Position numbers and translations under genes: made by a program. A stretch of 64,000 bases of DNA. Origin: Trichobilharzia szidati (lineage: Eukaryota > Platyhelminthes > Trematoda > Strigeidida > Schistosomatidae). The notes beneath the pieces were generated by a model. It had not been told where the DNA came from. It made no database searches and saw only the letters and a program-made list of their open reading frames with translations. Location of the stretch: positions 7,636,804-7,700,803 of the forward strand of contig OX235277.1 of NCBI GenBank assembly GCA_944472155.2, given 5' to 3'. This document shows, in pieces, positions 33,198 to 44,739 of the stretch. Each line of letters starts with the position of its first letter. Positions within the stretch are counted from its first letter, which is position 1.

Positions 33198-34639
33198 TTA
33201 TTCAGAGGATATTGATTTGCCAGGCACAAGTTGAATGTCGTCGGCACACATCTGTAATGAAGGAAAGAGGGAAGCAGCTTAATACGCGTCAATAACCATT
33301 AAGTGCATAAAAACAGGCAATACTTTTTGCTTAGAACCTACCTCTTCGGGTGATAAATCCAATCTCTTCCTTAGCCGCTGATCATGGCACCAGTTTTTAG
33401 TGGCTTTGACTATAGAATCAATTGTGTCCTCCTCTGTGGAACCAAGTTGTATTTGTTTACGAGTGATGACATCTGAATTTCATTTAAGTATAAAATGATC
33501 TCATTGCAAAAAGTCGACATACCAATTATAAGCTGGAAAAATTTAAAATCTCGGATACCAGTATTTTCCGAAGTACCCTTATATGACATTGATCTTGCTA
33601 AGTTTTTAGAGAGGACTGCGCTCAGCAATCGGCGCGTAGATCTGGTGACGTTATTCTGCACCTTGAATGACAGTTGGCACATCTGAAACGAATCAACAAA
33701 TTTGGTTGAAATTACTTACTATATCCTCTGAATAATTTCGGTTTTTAAGTTTTGGTTCGAAAATTTCTAGCATCACCAACGATTTAACAGGCAGCTTCAC
33801 ATCGCATTCACCCTCATCAGTTTGGCGGCCATCGGTAGTGGACAACGCGATGTCGATACGCTTTATTAATTTCGACTGTTGATCGGTTAATACTTCAACG
33901 CAACCTGTAAAAAAGTTATAGGATAAACGGAAAATAAGACGGAACTGCACCTGCTAGTCTATTAAGGGAATCCTTCATTTCATGGAGGAGCATATTATCC
34001 CTGGGTGACCTGACAAAGAATGGCTGTTAAGTTTGGTGTTACTTACATTACAGGTGTACTAGTAGTAGGAACTATGTGTGACCCACTCTTCGACATGAAT
34101 CCAAAACTGTTTAATTATAATGTAAGTTTGAATATCTGTCATACCTGGTATGCTTTTTCGAAGCAGGTGCAGTATTATCAAGGTCTGCGTAATCGGGGTC
34201 CTCAAATACATCACACTGCTTGTCCATCAGGTCAGATGGGTAGTCTGCACTGACGAAAACGTCATTTTTTGGTGCGCTAATTTTCGATTCAATTATAAAA
34301 TGATGCTTACTTTATTTGACGCTTCTGGCTGCAAACTGCAGTAGATCTCGATGACTGACTGCAATTAGTTACACTGTACGTTCGTTGTAAGACTTTGTGC
34401 TTTGCAAGAGCTTCTTGCAAGTCATCTGAAGAAATAGTTCAGTAGCGAAAGGGCTAACCTGTTTCAAAAATAACTTCACACTGTTCCATCTTCCAATCAA
34501 TCTTCGGGTACTCCTCCTCATAGGCAGTCTCCCAATTTTCCTCACTGCACACCACAAGCTTGGGGCCAAGGAACCAAGAGCTCCGGCATATGACGGCCTC
34601 ATTTCTTCCATCAATCAAAGCAATACGGTATTTGCCCAT
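33198..34639 (-). CDS. CACTA-encoded second protein, seven exons, 276 residues
   Basis: Exons by inspection: 34639-34459, 34244-34145, 34009-33951, 33904-33720, 33682-33523, 33433-33342, 33251-33198. Each junction is GT..AG, phases agree (1,2,1,0,1,0), total 831 bases with a final TAA and no internal stop. The start MGKYRIALIDGRNEAVICRS lies two residues after an upstream acceptor-like 'ctttcctttcag', so a non-coding first exon is likely. N-terminal part: small beta-rich module with Trp residues (about 1-60); middle: acidic DYPSDLMDKQ linker and RDNMLLHEMKDSLNRL helix (about 62-115); C-terminal part (about 176-262): NNVTRSTRRLLSAVLSKNLA and KATKNWCHDQRLRKRLDL, resembling the DUF4806-type domain that accompanies animal transposases. 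Probably a DNA-binding or accessory factor; function inferred. Intact, unlike the transposase. Confidence 0.75.
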
Positions 34640-34786
34640 TTATTCTGAAAGGAAAGGTACATTAGTGAATGAAGAAGAAATTACCATAAAAGGCCCCACT
34701 TTGTCGATCATGTCGGCTCTTACCTATGACTCGCATTAACTGCAACTGACGCCAATGAAACAACACGAAATAACAATGGCAACAAC

Positions 34787-36876
34787 TCATTTGGCTGATG
34801 TGTGAGGCATCGGGATGAAAACGTTGAAGTGATTGGTGGGTATTGCAACACATTTATATTTAATTGTATTAATTGCAACCCATTCAGTGTTGCCTGAGTA
34901 CTGGCCTGATTTGTATATATCAAGCTTCGTAGAATCAAAAGGCTTCGTAAAAAATGGCTCCTTATTCAAACAAGGTCTGAATTTAAATAAATTACCTTCA
35001 CCCACAGCGCAGATAATCCCAGGTACACCATTTACTACTACGAATCTGTCAGGTGATACAGTTGAATAATAAGTCTGGCCTACACAGAATGACTGCTTTT
35101 TTAAATCAACTGTTACGCATGGCTGGGCTAGCTCAGCAGGGGGCTTACCTGCATTTGTAGAGCTTGCAAACAAGCATCTTTCCACTTCTCGAGAGGCTAC
35201 TTGTTTTGCTACCCTGAAGCCACTCCTCACTCCTCTCTTGATTTTGCACAAATGTGACTCATAGGGGAAGGCTGAAAAGGTATCCAGACAACCGTGTTCA
35301 GAGACATCCTCAGCTAAATGCTGAAGAGCATGCACATTGTAAACCAACTCATCAGGGTAAAGACTGTCAAAACATAGTAGGTACTGCCTAAGCTGCTGTG
35401 TTACGGTGTTGCACAATTTATGGTGGTAACGTGGATGACATAAAATGTAGACACTCGTGAACAACCTGAGGAAGTTCGCGTACAGAGGAGCAGGTAAAAG
35501 GTCATGTAATACAACTGGGCCCAAATACATAAGAAATATCCGACATTCAGTCGCCTTCCAAAAGTGAAGCAAATCCAAGCTTCGACACTTCCTTTGGAAG
35601 TCCTTAGGAATGCAGCATTCTGCATCCTGCAGCCTCTGGTTAATGCAATTAATTGTTTCATTGCTTAAGCCGAATTGGCGTTGTTTTGCCAAACGCAACC
35701 ATATACCCAACTGCCGTCTTACAACACCTAAGCAGACTAAGTGCATGTAATCTAATGGAAAACTTTTAACCATGTCAATTGGCAGTCTCTCAAATACGGA
35801 TGTGTCACGGTGGTAATCAGCATCATCCTTACTCCTAAAGCTATTATCTGTCCTGCGACAGCTGTGAACATCACTGAATACCATGCGCCGGTTAACATGG
35901 TTTCCAGTAACGCAACATCTGTCACACCCTTTCCTACTGTTGTGACTTGCCGTAAAAGTGACATCAGATCTAGCAGGCTTATCGCAGATGACATTGTTAA
36001 GTCGAAAACCGATGTGCCTATCATTGATTTGCAGACCATGTGCATATAAATGCTCCATGTCAGTTACAACTGGCATTAAAAACTTATTGAAGTCGGACGG
36101 TTTATGATAACCACCGTAAACTCCAACAAGGAATATATCACTGAGAAACGGTTTCATCAGTCTACCCAATATCGGCCAAACTTGCTGTGTACCATTGTTA
36201 AACAGTGATAATCCGTCAACTGCAGACTCACGCAATCAAAAGGTGCAAACTGACACCAAGAACTCAGTATAGGCAGAAGTATACTTTGCAAACCAATATG
36301 ATAGTACACTCCACTACCAATAACAGTGGAGGGGCATGACTGGCTAGTTTTGAGAAGGTGTCTTATATTTGTTGGTAAATTTGGAAGATGCCGTTTGAAC
36401 AGTCGCATTATCTTCACACCATCAACAATGGAAGTTTTAGTGGTCAGCATAACCTTTAAGGCTGTTGCCCTAAGTTCTGCCTTTGAATTGCGTTCTTTGG
36501 CGTTATTGGAACATTTCTCATGGGAAGACGGAGCACCCGCGGCATCACCTTATCAGTCATCACATGAAATGTTAAGAAACCCACTTGGTAAAGTGATTTG
36601 CATGTCACTTTGCACGTCTACGACGCTACATGGAGTTTCATCTAGTAGACATTCACCTGCCTCCTCGCTGAATTCAGGAAATATTATCTGGGAGACGTCA
36701 CCAAGCAACTCCCTCTTCAATCTTTTAGTTCTTCTATAAAGTGTGGATCGGTGACATGTCTCTCTTTCGAAGAAAACTGAAGCACAAGGCTATATTAAAA
36801 GGAATAGAGTACTTCTAAGACGTCTAGGGGGATTCGCATTACTAACACTTGGTACTAGTTCACTTTCAATATCCAT
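34787..36876 (-). pseudogene. CACTA transposase
   Basis: Main frame 36235-34787 (482 codons): VDGLSLFNNGTQQVWPILGR (first catalytic Asp region), VGVYGGYHKPSDFN, GFRLNNVICDKPARS, SRKGCDRCCVTG (Cys pairs), KSFPLDYMHLVCLGVVRRQL (D..H region), YPDELVYNVHALQHLAEDV and AFPYESHLCKIKRGVRSG (E region). These fit the tnp2-type transposases of CACTA elements. Upstream, 36450-36240 reads LPNLPTNIRHLLKTSQSCPS, GVYYHIGLQSILLP in another frame: a one-base loss near 36222 splits the two. Further upstream (36876-36480) come a Met start and ERETCHRSTLYRRTKRL, with TGA TAA at about 36555. The copy is therefore dead unless the breaks are assembly errors; the 36235 start is TTG and not real. Confidence 0.8.
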
Positions 36877-37139
36877 TTTATTAGCTTAAAAGACATTACA
36901 CTATAATCACACAACTTACCAGGTTAGGAGTGCACGAGAATGACTTTGAAATCGCGGTTTCGGATTTTGAACTTCAAAGAAACAAACGTGTTATAATGAC
37001 TTAAATGAAATAGTCGAACTTTGTCTTAATGCTACTTCCCAATGATAAAATGCTAATTGCATAATATTCACGCTGAAATCTGCTTCACGTAATGCATTTC
37101 AGATGTAATTACATACCTGGATATGTTTGCGCTACAAAA

Positions 37140-37275
37140 ACGAAATCCCATCATTCTTCCCATTTTTCCCATATTTCCCACTTAGCCCATGTCATTTTTG
37201 AAAATAGCCCACGATTACCTACTTTACCCATGTTACAAACGACAAAGTGCCCACGTTTTTACCCACATATCCCAG
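37140..37275. repeat. CACTA subterminal motif array, right
   Basis: Six or more TACCCA/GCCCA/TCCCA units, the same motif as on the left, all in one orientation, stopping just before the terminal repeat. Confidence 0.7.
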
Positions 37276-37300
37276 GTCCAAAAAAAAATAACCGACTGGG

Positions 37301-38318
37301 GCTAAGGAGTTCACTAATAATCTGGGGATCATCATAAATTATACCTTCATGCTCCAAGTGGCTAACATTGCTGTGCACCCCTCTTCAGTCGTTTTTGCAA
37401 GATCTTGCAGAGTTCCTGAGTTTTAGAGGTGCCCTCTAGGTCTTTATTTTCCTCGAGTTGTGCCTTCATTTTATGTCTCTCCTCAAGATTTTTAAGTGTT
37501 TCATTTATCTGGTGTAATGCACTAAATTCTTTATATAAATAAAATTTTCTTTTCAGTTTCCTTAGTTTTAATCGCGTTTTGCGGTCTATGAATAGAGTTG
37601 ATGTCTTTAGGGCAGATTTCAGGGGTGCGACTGTGTCTTTATCCGAACTGATTGTCTTGTGTTACTTCTAAGTTACTATTGATAAAGTATTCATCCCAGT
37701 CAGAGCTTCTCAAAGGCGGTGGTAGGAATTCCCAGTCGGCATTTCTATAGTCCCTAATTGATAATAAACTGGGGAAATTCTAGGTGTGTGTTTAGTTGTT
37801 AGTTGAAGAGGTAGGGTGCAGTACAGTATGTTGTGATCACTGTTGTCGAGTTTATTCCCCACTTCTATTGAGATCGGTTCTATTTTGTGGCAGAGACCTA
37901 AGTCGAGAATATTGTGTCGTGTTGGGATGCGTACGCACTGCTTCCATCCTCCTACATCTATGGCTTCTAGGAGCTCCTCGTGGGTCCTCGGTCCAGTGGA
38001 GGTATCTCAGTTCACTCTGGGGGCGGGGGTTGGAATCGCCACAAACGGGTTTGTAGTGGAATTCCAGAGTAGGTATATGCTCTAGTATTTCTCCGATAAC
38101 CGTATCAGTAGTTTTAGGGCTGTTAGGGGCTCTGTATATACATCCCACGAGAATTTTATTTTCGTCCGTATGGATTCTTATCCGCTTAGATTCTGGGAGT
38201 TTGCAAATAGCTGGGTTTGTAAAAGAATTTGAGCTAGGGTATTTAGAAGCATATATTAGACATACGCCTCCTATTTTGTACACTCCATCATTCCTGTGGA
38301 TGTCATAGTTATCAATTA
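37301..38318 (-). pseudogene. CR1 ORF2 endonuclease and linker, host of the CACTA element
   Basis: Minus strand: GGVCLIYASKYPSSNSF, KILVGCIYRAPNSPKT, LEFHYKPVCGDSN (the GDFN motif spoiled), then frameshifts, SDHN-type region near 37830, FLPPPLRSSDWDEYFINSNL, KTSTLFIDRKTRLKLRKLKR and VSHLEHEGIIYDDPQIISEL. It runs straight into the CACTA end. Its upstream (N-terminal) part is cut at about 38318 by the 3' end of another CR1. Confidence 0.8.
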
Positions 38319-38666
38319 ATAATAATAATTTACTTTATTCCAAAAACAGTACTTGTGATACAGGATGGAATTTTCAGCATTAATCACAATATTGCATCTA
38401 ATTTCCTCAAATTATAAATAAAATTAATCACAAAGAAAATTTTTCTACATTTACAATACGGTTAATATAAAAATAAATAAATAAAAAATAAAAAACATGC
38501 AGCATATAAAATGGAAATAATAATAATGATAGCAGCTAAGGTAATGATAATAATAATAATAATACAAGTGAAAATTGCCGTCGGCTTGTTTCACACAATA
38601 TTGTCGATGCGGTATACGAATCCTTGCATGATTAAAAATATTGAATATGATGTTCTCTTTACATGA
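38319..38666 (-). mobile_element. CR1 3' end inserted in CR1
   Basis: Minus strand ends in the standard CR1 3' terminus: 'ttattccaaaaacagtact' on the plus strand with (ATT)n at 38320-38335. Sequence up to the N gap is 3' UTR with (AAT)n at 38520-38565. 5' part unknown because of the gap. Confidence 0.7.
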
Positions 38667-39159
38667 NNNNNNNNNNNNNNNNNNNNNNNNNNNNNNNNNN
38701 NNNNNNNNNNNNNNNNNNNNNNNNNNNNNNNNNNNNNNNNNNNNNNNNNNNNNNNNNNNNNNNNNNNNNNNNNNNNNNNNNNNNNNNNNNNNNNNNNNNN
38801 NNNNNNNNNNNNNNNNNNNNNNNNNNNNNNNNNNNNNNNNNNNNNNNNNNNNNNNNNNNNNNNNNNNNNNNNNNNNNNNNNNNNNNNNNNNNNNNNNNNN
38901 NNNNNNNNNNNNNNNNNNNNNNNNNNNNNNNNNNNNNNNNNNNNNNNNNNNNNNNNNNNNNNNNNNNNNNNNNNNNNNNNNNNNNNNNNNNNNNNNNNNN
39001 NNNNNNNNNNNNNNNNNNNNNNNNNNNNNNNNNNNNNNNNNNNNNNNNNNNNNNNNNNNNNNNNNNNNNNNNNNNNNNNNNNNNNNNNNNNNNNNNNNNN
39101 NNNNNNNNNNNNNNNNNNNNNNNNNNNNNNNNNNNNNNNNNNNNNNNNNNNNNNNNNNN
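38667..39159. other. Assembly gap (N)
   Basis: 493 undetermined bases between a CR1 3' end and a PLE. Confidence 0.99.
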
Positions 39160-39690
39160 TTGGTAGATAATGTTGTTTTTATCTTCTTTCGATGTTGAGT
39201 CTTTTGGTTGACATAGAGCCAGCTGAGTGAAGTGATTTTGTTGGTTTGTGTTCGACGTCAATTCCTAAAGGTTTTTAAGAGTCTTGCAGTGATTTCTGAG
39301 ATGTCCATTATATATGGTAGGGTGAATTTTTGTGCTTTCCTTGGGGGCGTTTGGTTTGATAGGTTGGCTTGGGAGTATATCTCTTTTGATGAAGTTCCGT
39401 GGATTCCATTCTTCTGGACAATGTCTATGAAATATCTTTCTTTAAGGTGGGAGTGCTACAATGAGTCCTGGCCCTCTTGAACAGTGTTTGTATACCATTC
39501 CTTTTGTGTATTACTGGATTGTTGCTGTTGTAATTCAGTATTTGGTCTCTGTGAGTTGATTTTCTATAAACTTGAGTTTCTAATTCCCCTGTGACGTCCA
39601 AAAATGGGATTTTGTTATCGGATTCCTCTTCTCTTGTGAATTTGATGTCGTTGAAGACGTTGTTTATTAAGTTGATAAACAACGTCTATG
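39160..39690 (-). pseudogene. PLE RT C-terminus and start of GIY-YIG
   Basis: Minus strand from 39682: FINLINNVFNDIKFTREEES, DNKIPFLDVTGELETQVYRK (the FLDV and YRK motifs of PLE RT), then NGIQTLFKRARTHCSTPTLK, and after a frame change NHFTQLALCQPKDSTSKEDK, NNIIYQ, where the nuclease begins and the N gap starts. Confidence 0.75.
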
Positions 39691-39734
39691 ATTAATAAAC
39701 TCGTGAAGAAATCGAAAAGCTCACTTCAAATTGA

Positions 39735-39860
39735 AGTAGGTGCTGAAGATGTTGCCTAGTAGGGTGATGAAAGCTTCGCAAATTAACTATCCAGCTCAGA
39801 GAACACAACGACATCAAAATCATCCACCTGAGCTACAAATCTTCCCCATCATATCTACAG
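39735..39860 (+). repeat. PLE terminal-repeat fragment
   Basis: Hammerhead-like block at 39743-39775 (CTGAAGA, decayed stem GTTGCC/GGGTGAT, GAAA) followed by 'ccagctcagagaacac' and 'cacctgagctacaaatctt', as in the arms of 2398-3102. Confidence 0.65.
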
Positions 39861-39954
39861 TCAGTATAGTAACAGTTACAAAAAAACCATTGTTCTTAAA
39901 ACTGCAGTTCGTCGGTGACAACATCAGAGAAATAGTAACATAACGCTTGAAGAA

Positions 39955-40740
39955 TGCAGTTAGAAGAGCTTTTAATGCAGCAGAAGTACGTTGTCTCTTC
40001 ACAACCACCCCTATTCTGCGTTCGAGAAATAAGGATAAACTACCTAAATTTGCCTCCTCGTCAATGTGTATCTACCAGTTAGACTGCAGCTGCTGAGCCA
40101 GACACATTGGGCGTACAATTAGGCAGGTTCATCATCGTATTTCCGAACATCATCCAACATGGTTAAGCCAGGGACAAACAAGATCTATTCGGAGCTCTAT
40201 TTTAGCATACCTTGTAGATAGTCAGAGAAAATGTGAATACTGTATTTAAAATTATTTATCGCATTCCTACTAATCTTAATTTTGCTTAACGAGTTCGTCT
40301 TCTACATACGACAGCTGAAGTAATAGTAATCCACCTGAAGAAGCCAAATCTGTGTGTTCAGAAGAAATGTATACAGCCAATTTCCTTACCTTGGCCATCG
40401 TTACATGAATATATGAACCAGACGACTTCACTCCTGAACCTTTATAAATTATAATTGTCCAAATTATTTTATTATTTTTCTGACTACTTCATCTTTAATT
40501 GCAAGTTATCATTGTCCATATCATTTTATTCTTCTTTAACAATCTGTCACGTAATCAACTTGAGCACTCACTTATTCTTTTAATTACTCTACATTTTTCC
40601 GAAATTACGCATTACGCAATTCACTTGTTGTAATTATTTCTACCTTTTAATTGTGTGTAATAATTTTCTTTGTTAATTACCACTCGCACCTTGACATGTT
40701 GATATTGATTAATTATTGTTAACAAACATATCAGTTTTCT
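39955..40740 (+). pseudogene. PLE GIY-YIG remnant with 3' tail
   Basis: Plus strand: SMCIYQLDCSC.ARHIGRTIRQ, RISEHHPTWLSQG, RSIRSSILAYLVDS, then pieces of FKIIY and LRVRLL, EVIVIHLKKPNL (glutamate region), CVQKKCIQPISLPW. Frameshifted twice. The tail (40440-40740) is AT-rich and non-coding. Confidence 0.7.
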
Positions 40741-40744
40741 ACAG

Positions 40745-40940
40745 TTCGGTTTGTAGGGGTTGGTTATGTTTTTACGGGTTGATCACGGACTGATATCAAT
40801 TAGAGAAACATTGAAAACCAGGGAGTACTGGAAAGCTGTTTCATCCAACTAGTTTGGGAATCATCGGCAGTACCCACCCACTGGGGTTCGATATCAGTCC
40901 ATGATCAACTCGTAAAAACAAAACTAACCCTTACAAACCA
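40745..40940. repeat. Fold-back SINE-B pair
   Basis: Left part is SINE-B in minus orientation, from the 3' end ('ggtttgtaggggtt') through the decayed hammerhead block to a partial tRNA head ('cccactggggttcga'); the right part (40888-40940) is only the last 50 bp in plus orientation ('tcagtccatgatcaactcgt..ccttacaaacc'). The ends pair. Confidence 0.7.
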
Positions 40941-40984
40941 ACTATAGAAAATTAATCTGATGCTCGCTAGTGACTTGCGACAGG

Positions 40985-41318
40985 ATGGAGTTTCCTGGAG
41001 TTCTACTGAGAAGTCTATCCAGATGTCACGTGTGAGGATGGATGTCCCGTCCCACCTACGACAATGGTTGGGGTCACGCTAAATCACGAATTGTTAGAAG
41101 TTATAATTCATGAGTCACTGAGGAGTGGAGTCCCAGTGGCTAAATGGTATACGAGCTTGCCTTGTAACCGGTAGGTTCTGGGTTCCAACCCCTGTGGTGG
41201 GTGCGTACTCCCAATGATTCCCAAACTAGTTGGATGAAACAGCTGTCCAGTACTCCCAGCCGGTTTTCAATGGTCCTCTAACTGATATCAATCCGTGATC
41301 AACTCGTGAAAACATATC
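40985..41318 (+). mobile_element. SINE-B, long copy with 5' extension
   Basis: 5' extension (40985-41135), tRNA-like head 'gtcccagtggctaaatggtatacgagc' to 'gggttccaacccc' (41140-41200), decayed hammerhead (41209-41258: 'ctcccaatgattcccaaactagttggatgaaacagctgtcc'), 3' body to 41318. It best defines the family layout. Confidence 0.8.
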
Positions 41319-41489
41319 AGTGTCACTTGATTGGTAAATTGTTGTGTATTGTAATAAAAATGCTATACGTGTATATTAGAGTAGAGCCAGAGTGAGATGA
41401 GAATCTGATTGAAAAGTAAGTACTTCTTCGCTGAATATTTTTGCTTGTTAAATGTCTAAATGTGAGGGGGGGGGTTCTATTCTGAAGTG

Positions 41490-41665
41490 GTCACGCTATG
41501 TCATGAATCGGCAGAAGTTAGAATTCATGGGCCATTGGATGACGAACTATGTTGACGAAACAGTTGTCCAGTACTCCCAGGTGGTTTTCCAATAGTTCTC
41601 TAGCTGTTGGTCAGCTCATGATGAAATCCCCCAACCAATCAAACAAAATCCCTGCAAAATCAATA
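41490..41665 (+). mobile_element. SINE-B with internal deletion
   Basis: 5' extension 'gtggtcacgctatgtcatgaatcgg..gaattcatggg' joined directly to 'tgttgacgaaacagttgtccagt' and the 3' body. The tRNA-like head and the hammerhead core are deleted. Confidence 0.65.
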
Positions 41666-41934
41666 CTTGCATATTCTGAAGAAACCAAAGGGCATAGCTG
41701 TGAAACAAGTGATATGAATATAAGATAGTTAATAATCTAAAAACCGGAGTTTATTTATGCATAATGTGATAGGGCGTTCAAGTGGAGTGGCCGAGAGTGA
41801 AAGCCAGTGATAAGTGAATATAAAACTATTACGTAAATAAACAATTAATTAGACTGTAAGATGAATAATAAGCTCAGTTGGATAAGTGAAAGGAAATCTA
41901 AAATAGACTGACACAACTTAATATATGTGTAAAA

Positions 41935-42860
41935 CTTGTGAACTGTGGTAGTAAGTAATTCCATATTAGTTTGCTTATTAGATGTATTACCACACAGTTA
42001 CTGAAACAGTATTATTTACTGGATGACACAGTTTCGAACACAATTTATTATTGTTCATGATCATATCGCCAATTATAATCACACAACTTCGAAACTTGAG
42101 TTTTATAGTTTTCTTTGTCCTCTCCTATTTGTCCAGATGTCTGGGATGGGTGTTGAATCATTCCTATTACACGTATTTGCAGTTGATTCAATAAACAAAG
42201 CTCCCGATGACTCAATCTCTCCCTCCACCCTGTGACATTAGATTTCGAAACTGTCATCTCATCCTATCCCATCCTATTGTATGGTTGTGTGTAACTGCAC
42301 GTAGTGCTATTTATCTAATATCCTGTGCTAATTTGTCTAATACCCTGCAATGATTGTCGGATCAAATATATAGGTCAAACTAGCAGAACAGGGGCGAAAC
42401 ATAAAAACCTGGCAAAATCTAGATTGGTTGATCCAAATAAGATAAGAAATCTAGAGAATAGTTCAGCTATATCACTCACTGCATGCAATTACACACAATC
42501 GTACAATAGGATGGGATAAGATGAGAGTTTTAAAATCTAATATCACAGGATGGAGGGAGAGATTGAAAACGGAAGCTTTGTTTATCGAATCAACTGCAAA
42601 TACGTTTAATAGGAATGATTCAACACATGTCTAGCCAAATATTTGGAAAATTCTACTACCCCAACGACGATAAATAGGAGAGGACAAAGAAAACTGTAAA
42701 ACTCAAGTTTCAAAGTCGTGTGATTATAATTGATGACATGATTATGAACAATAAGTTGTGTTCGAAACTGTGTCATCCAGTAAATACTAATACTGTTTCA
42801 TCACTGTGTGTGATGCATCTAATAAACAAATTAATATAGAAAGACTGACACAACATTAAC
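41935..42860. mobile_element. PLE family 2 remnant with inverted arms
   Basis: Left arm 41935-42290 (minus) and right arm about 42530-42860 (plus) are reverse complements ('tatttactggatgacacagtttcgaac' and its inverse) and each also carries the end of the nuclease ORF. Between them 42325-42519 reads CLIPCNDCRIKYIGQTSRTG and LAKSRLVDPNKIRNLENSSA, a GIY-YIG domain in plus orientation. RT is absent. Confidence 0.7.
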
Positions 42861-43239
42861 AGAAATTTTAAAAAAAGTAAACTTTGCTTATCAGGCTAGT
42901 ACGAAATTTATCTTCCTGTATACCGAGATCGGAATGATGTCCACCGATAGCAATGACTTCTGCAGAATGGTTTAACCGGGGTTTTCTCTGCATACATTGA
43001 ATTTTTGAAGGTTTTTGCTGATTTCAACTATATGCCCCCTCACAATCAGGTGATTCACCTGAAAGCACTTTCTTGCCTTTCTGTATGAGGATTGTTGGGG
43101 ACACAGATGCTAGATGCTCCCCCCCCCCCCTCAGTCCTTCCTGTTTACCCACATACTGCAAGTGTATTTGAATTGGCAAAAGCATTTGGGGTTGAAACCA
43201 GAAGGGTACTCATCTACTAGAGAAAATGAGACTTTTTAA
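42861..43239. other. No recognised feature
   Basis: Contains a C run at about 43121-43130; no motif seen. Confidence 0.45.
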
Positions 43240-43405
43240 GCATTGGTTTGCAGGGATTCTAACTGGTTACAGATTTGGCTATGGGCTGATATCAGCGAGA
43301 GAACCACTAGTAAACCAGAAAGTACTGAACAACTGTTTTGTTCTAGCTTGCGCCTCTTCATCTGCAGGCATCCCCGTGGTACAACCAGGGTTGCAAGGCG
43401 ATTTT
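43240..43405 (-). mobile_element. SINE-B, decayed
   Basis: Plus-strand reading 'gattctaactggttacag', 'gggctgatatcagcgagagaaccac', 'agtactgaacaactgttttgttc', 'cctcttcatctgcaggcatcccc'. The hammerhead block is recognisable but broken. Confidence 0.6.
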
Positions 43406-44159
43406 GACAACCACTGAAATGCTAAGATCCTATCCAGTGACTTATGAATTCTAATTTCTTCCATTTTGGGTAGACTTAGCGAATTTAGCAAGAATACTGT
43501 CGTCTGAGTAGCCGTTAATTTGGTGTATAAGACACAATGACATAATAATACGTGTATGTAGTCTCCAAATTGTACTCATTCTATTTGCGGTTGTTGCCAT
43601 TGGGTAAAGGTGCTTATTGAACAAACCACAGAGCTTGCATGAACAACAGAAAGTTAAGCGAGACTGTGCCAAGTGGCTTGACTACATACTTTCAGCTTAG
43701 CTAGGTGATTTAAACAGTTAAGGTCAGTGCTCAATGTTGAAAGCTGTAGGCGGAAGGTTATCGGGAACTGTTCGCCTCTACAATTTTGCTCCAATTCTGT
43801 GAATATCAGTCAGTGCCGAAGAGTAAATCTTTAACATTTTCATAATTTCGAACAAATCATGGAATCTGAAAATTATCCCCATTGGAGAAACAGAAGGTAA
43901 GACACGAAAGCCAAGGTATATTTTTCATTAATCATACCAATGTTTATATCTATACAGTTTATATTCTTTAACCAATCACTGAGCGTGTAACTTCGGTTTA
44001 CATTAAATGACATGCAATACAATGTTCAAATAAACATAGTATTCTGTTGTTGATGCCGAATTGAACTGTGGGAATATGTGAGAATAATATTCCGTTGGCA
44101 CACATTGTCTGTATCACACCATTACATCATGATTAATAATACAAAAAACATACAAGCGA
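43406..44159. other. No recognised feature
   Basis: No domain in the short ORFs. Confidence 0.4.
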
Positions 44160-44170
44160 AAAATATTCTT

Positions 44171-44252
44171 TTGATGATATTAGATAGTTGGAGGCAATAG
44201 GCAGGAAGCCTTGGACCTAGGTTTCGTGCCTCCAACTATCTACTATCATCAA
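44171..44252. repeat. Perfect-looking hairpin, 26-bp arms
   Basis: 44171-44196 pairs with 44227-44252 ('gatagttggaggca' with 'tgcctccaactatc'), one or two mismatches, 30-base loop. It is followed at 44260-44375 by a repeat shared with 5090-5175. Confidence 0.75.
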
Positions 44253-44739
44253 ATCAATGTGCACCGTGATGGTGAGCTACCTAGAATGGTGACCACATTG
44301 CAAACCTGACTGATAGAATTCAGTCTGCACCAAAAAAAGGACTAGACACGTTACACTAGTTACTAATGTCCAATGGAATATATTCTTATCAATTAGATCT
44401 TCTTCAGGCTTTATTCTAATTTATATAGGAGAAATTTAACCAATGACGGTGAGCTTGTGCATCAAATAATAATAATAATAACGTGGTAAGTCTTTTGAAC
44501 GTCAGTAATAACGATGATTACAATTATAACAAAATAATGATAATGATGTTTATGCAGGTGGGACGATAAGAATAACGAAGGGAGTGAGTAATTTGTGTGT
44601 ATATGTAGACACTTCAGTAAATCAGTTAAATTAGGTCAAATCTTAAAAGTTACCTAATACTAAAGGTAAAGTGGACAGATAATCAGAGTTTAAATAAATA
44701 TCATAAAAGTACGAAGGAAATGGAAAGTAAGAAATGTTG

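Larger units (their letters stand above)
32588..37300. mobile_element. CACTA (EnSpm-like) DNA transposon, 4713 bp
   Basis: Terminal inverted repeats CCCAGTCGGTTA (32588-32599 and the inverse at 37289-37300), flanked by GC on both sides (32586-32587, 37301-37302), a 2-bp target duplication. Taking the element and one GC out restores an in-frame CR1 ORF2 (..LLSQWFSN..). Both ends hold dense subterminal repeats. Two minus-strand genes lie inside: a transposase (34787-36876) and a seven-exon gene (33198-34639). This is the architecture of animal CACTA elements; one (SmTRC1) has been described in Schistosoma mansoni, and whether this is the same family needs alignment. Confidence 0.85.

Noticed and set aside
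33410..33682. Stand-alone 90-codon gene
   Set aside because: It is exon 5 of the seven-exon CACTA gene with read-through into an intron; an acceptor site sits exactly at its apparent start codon.
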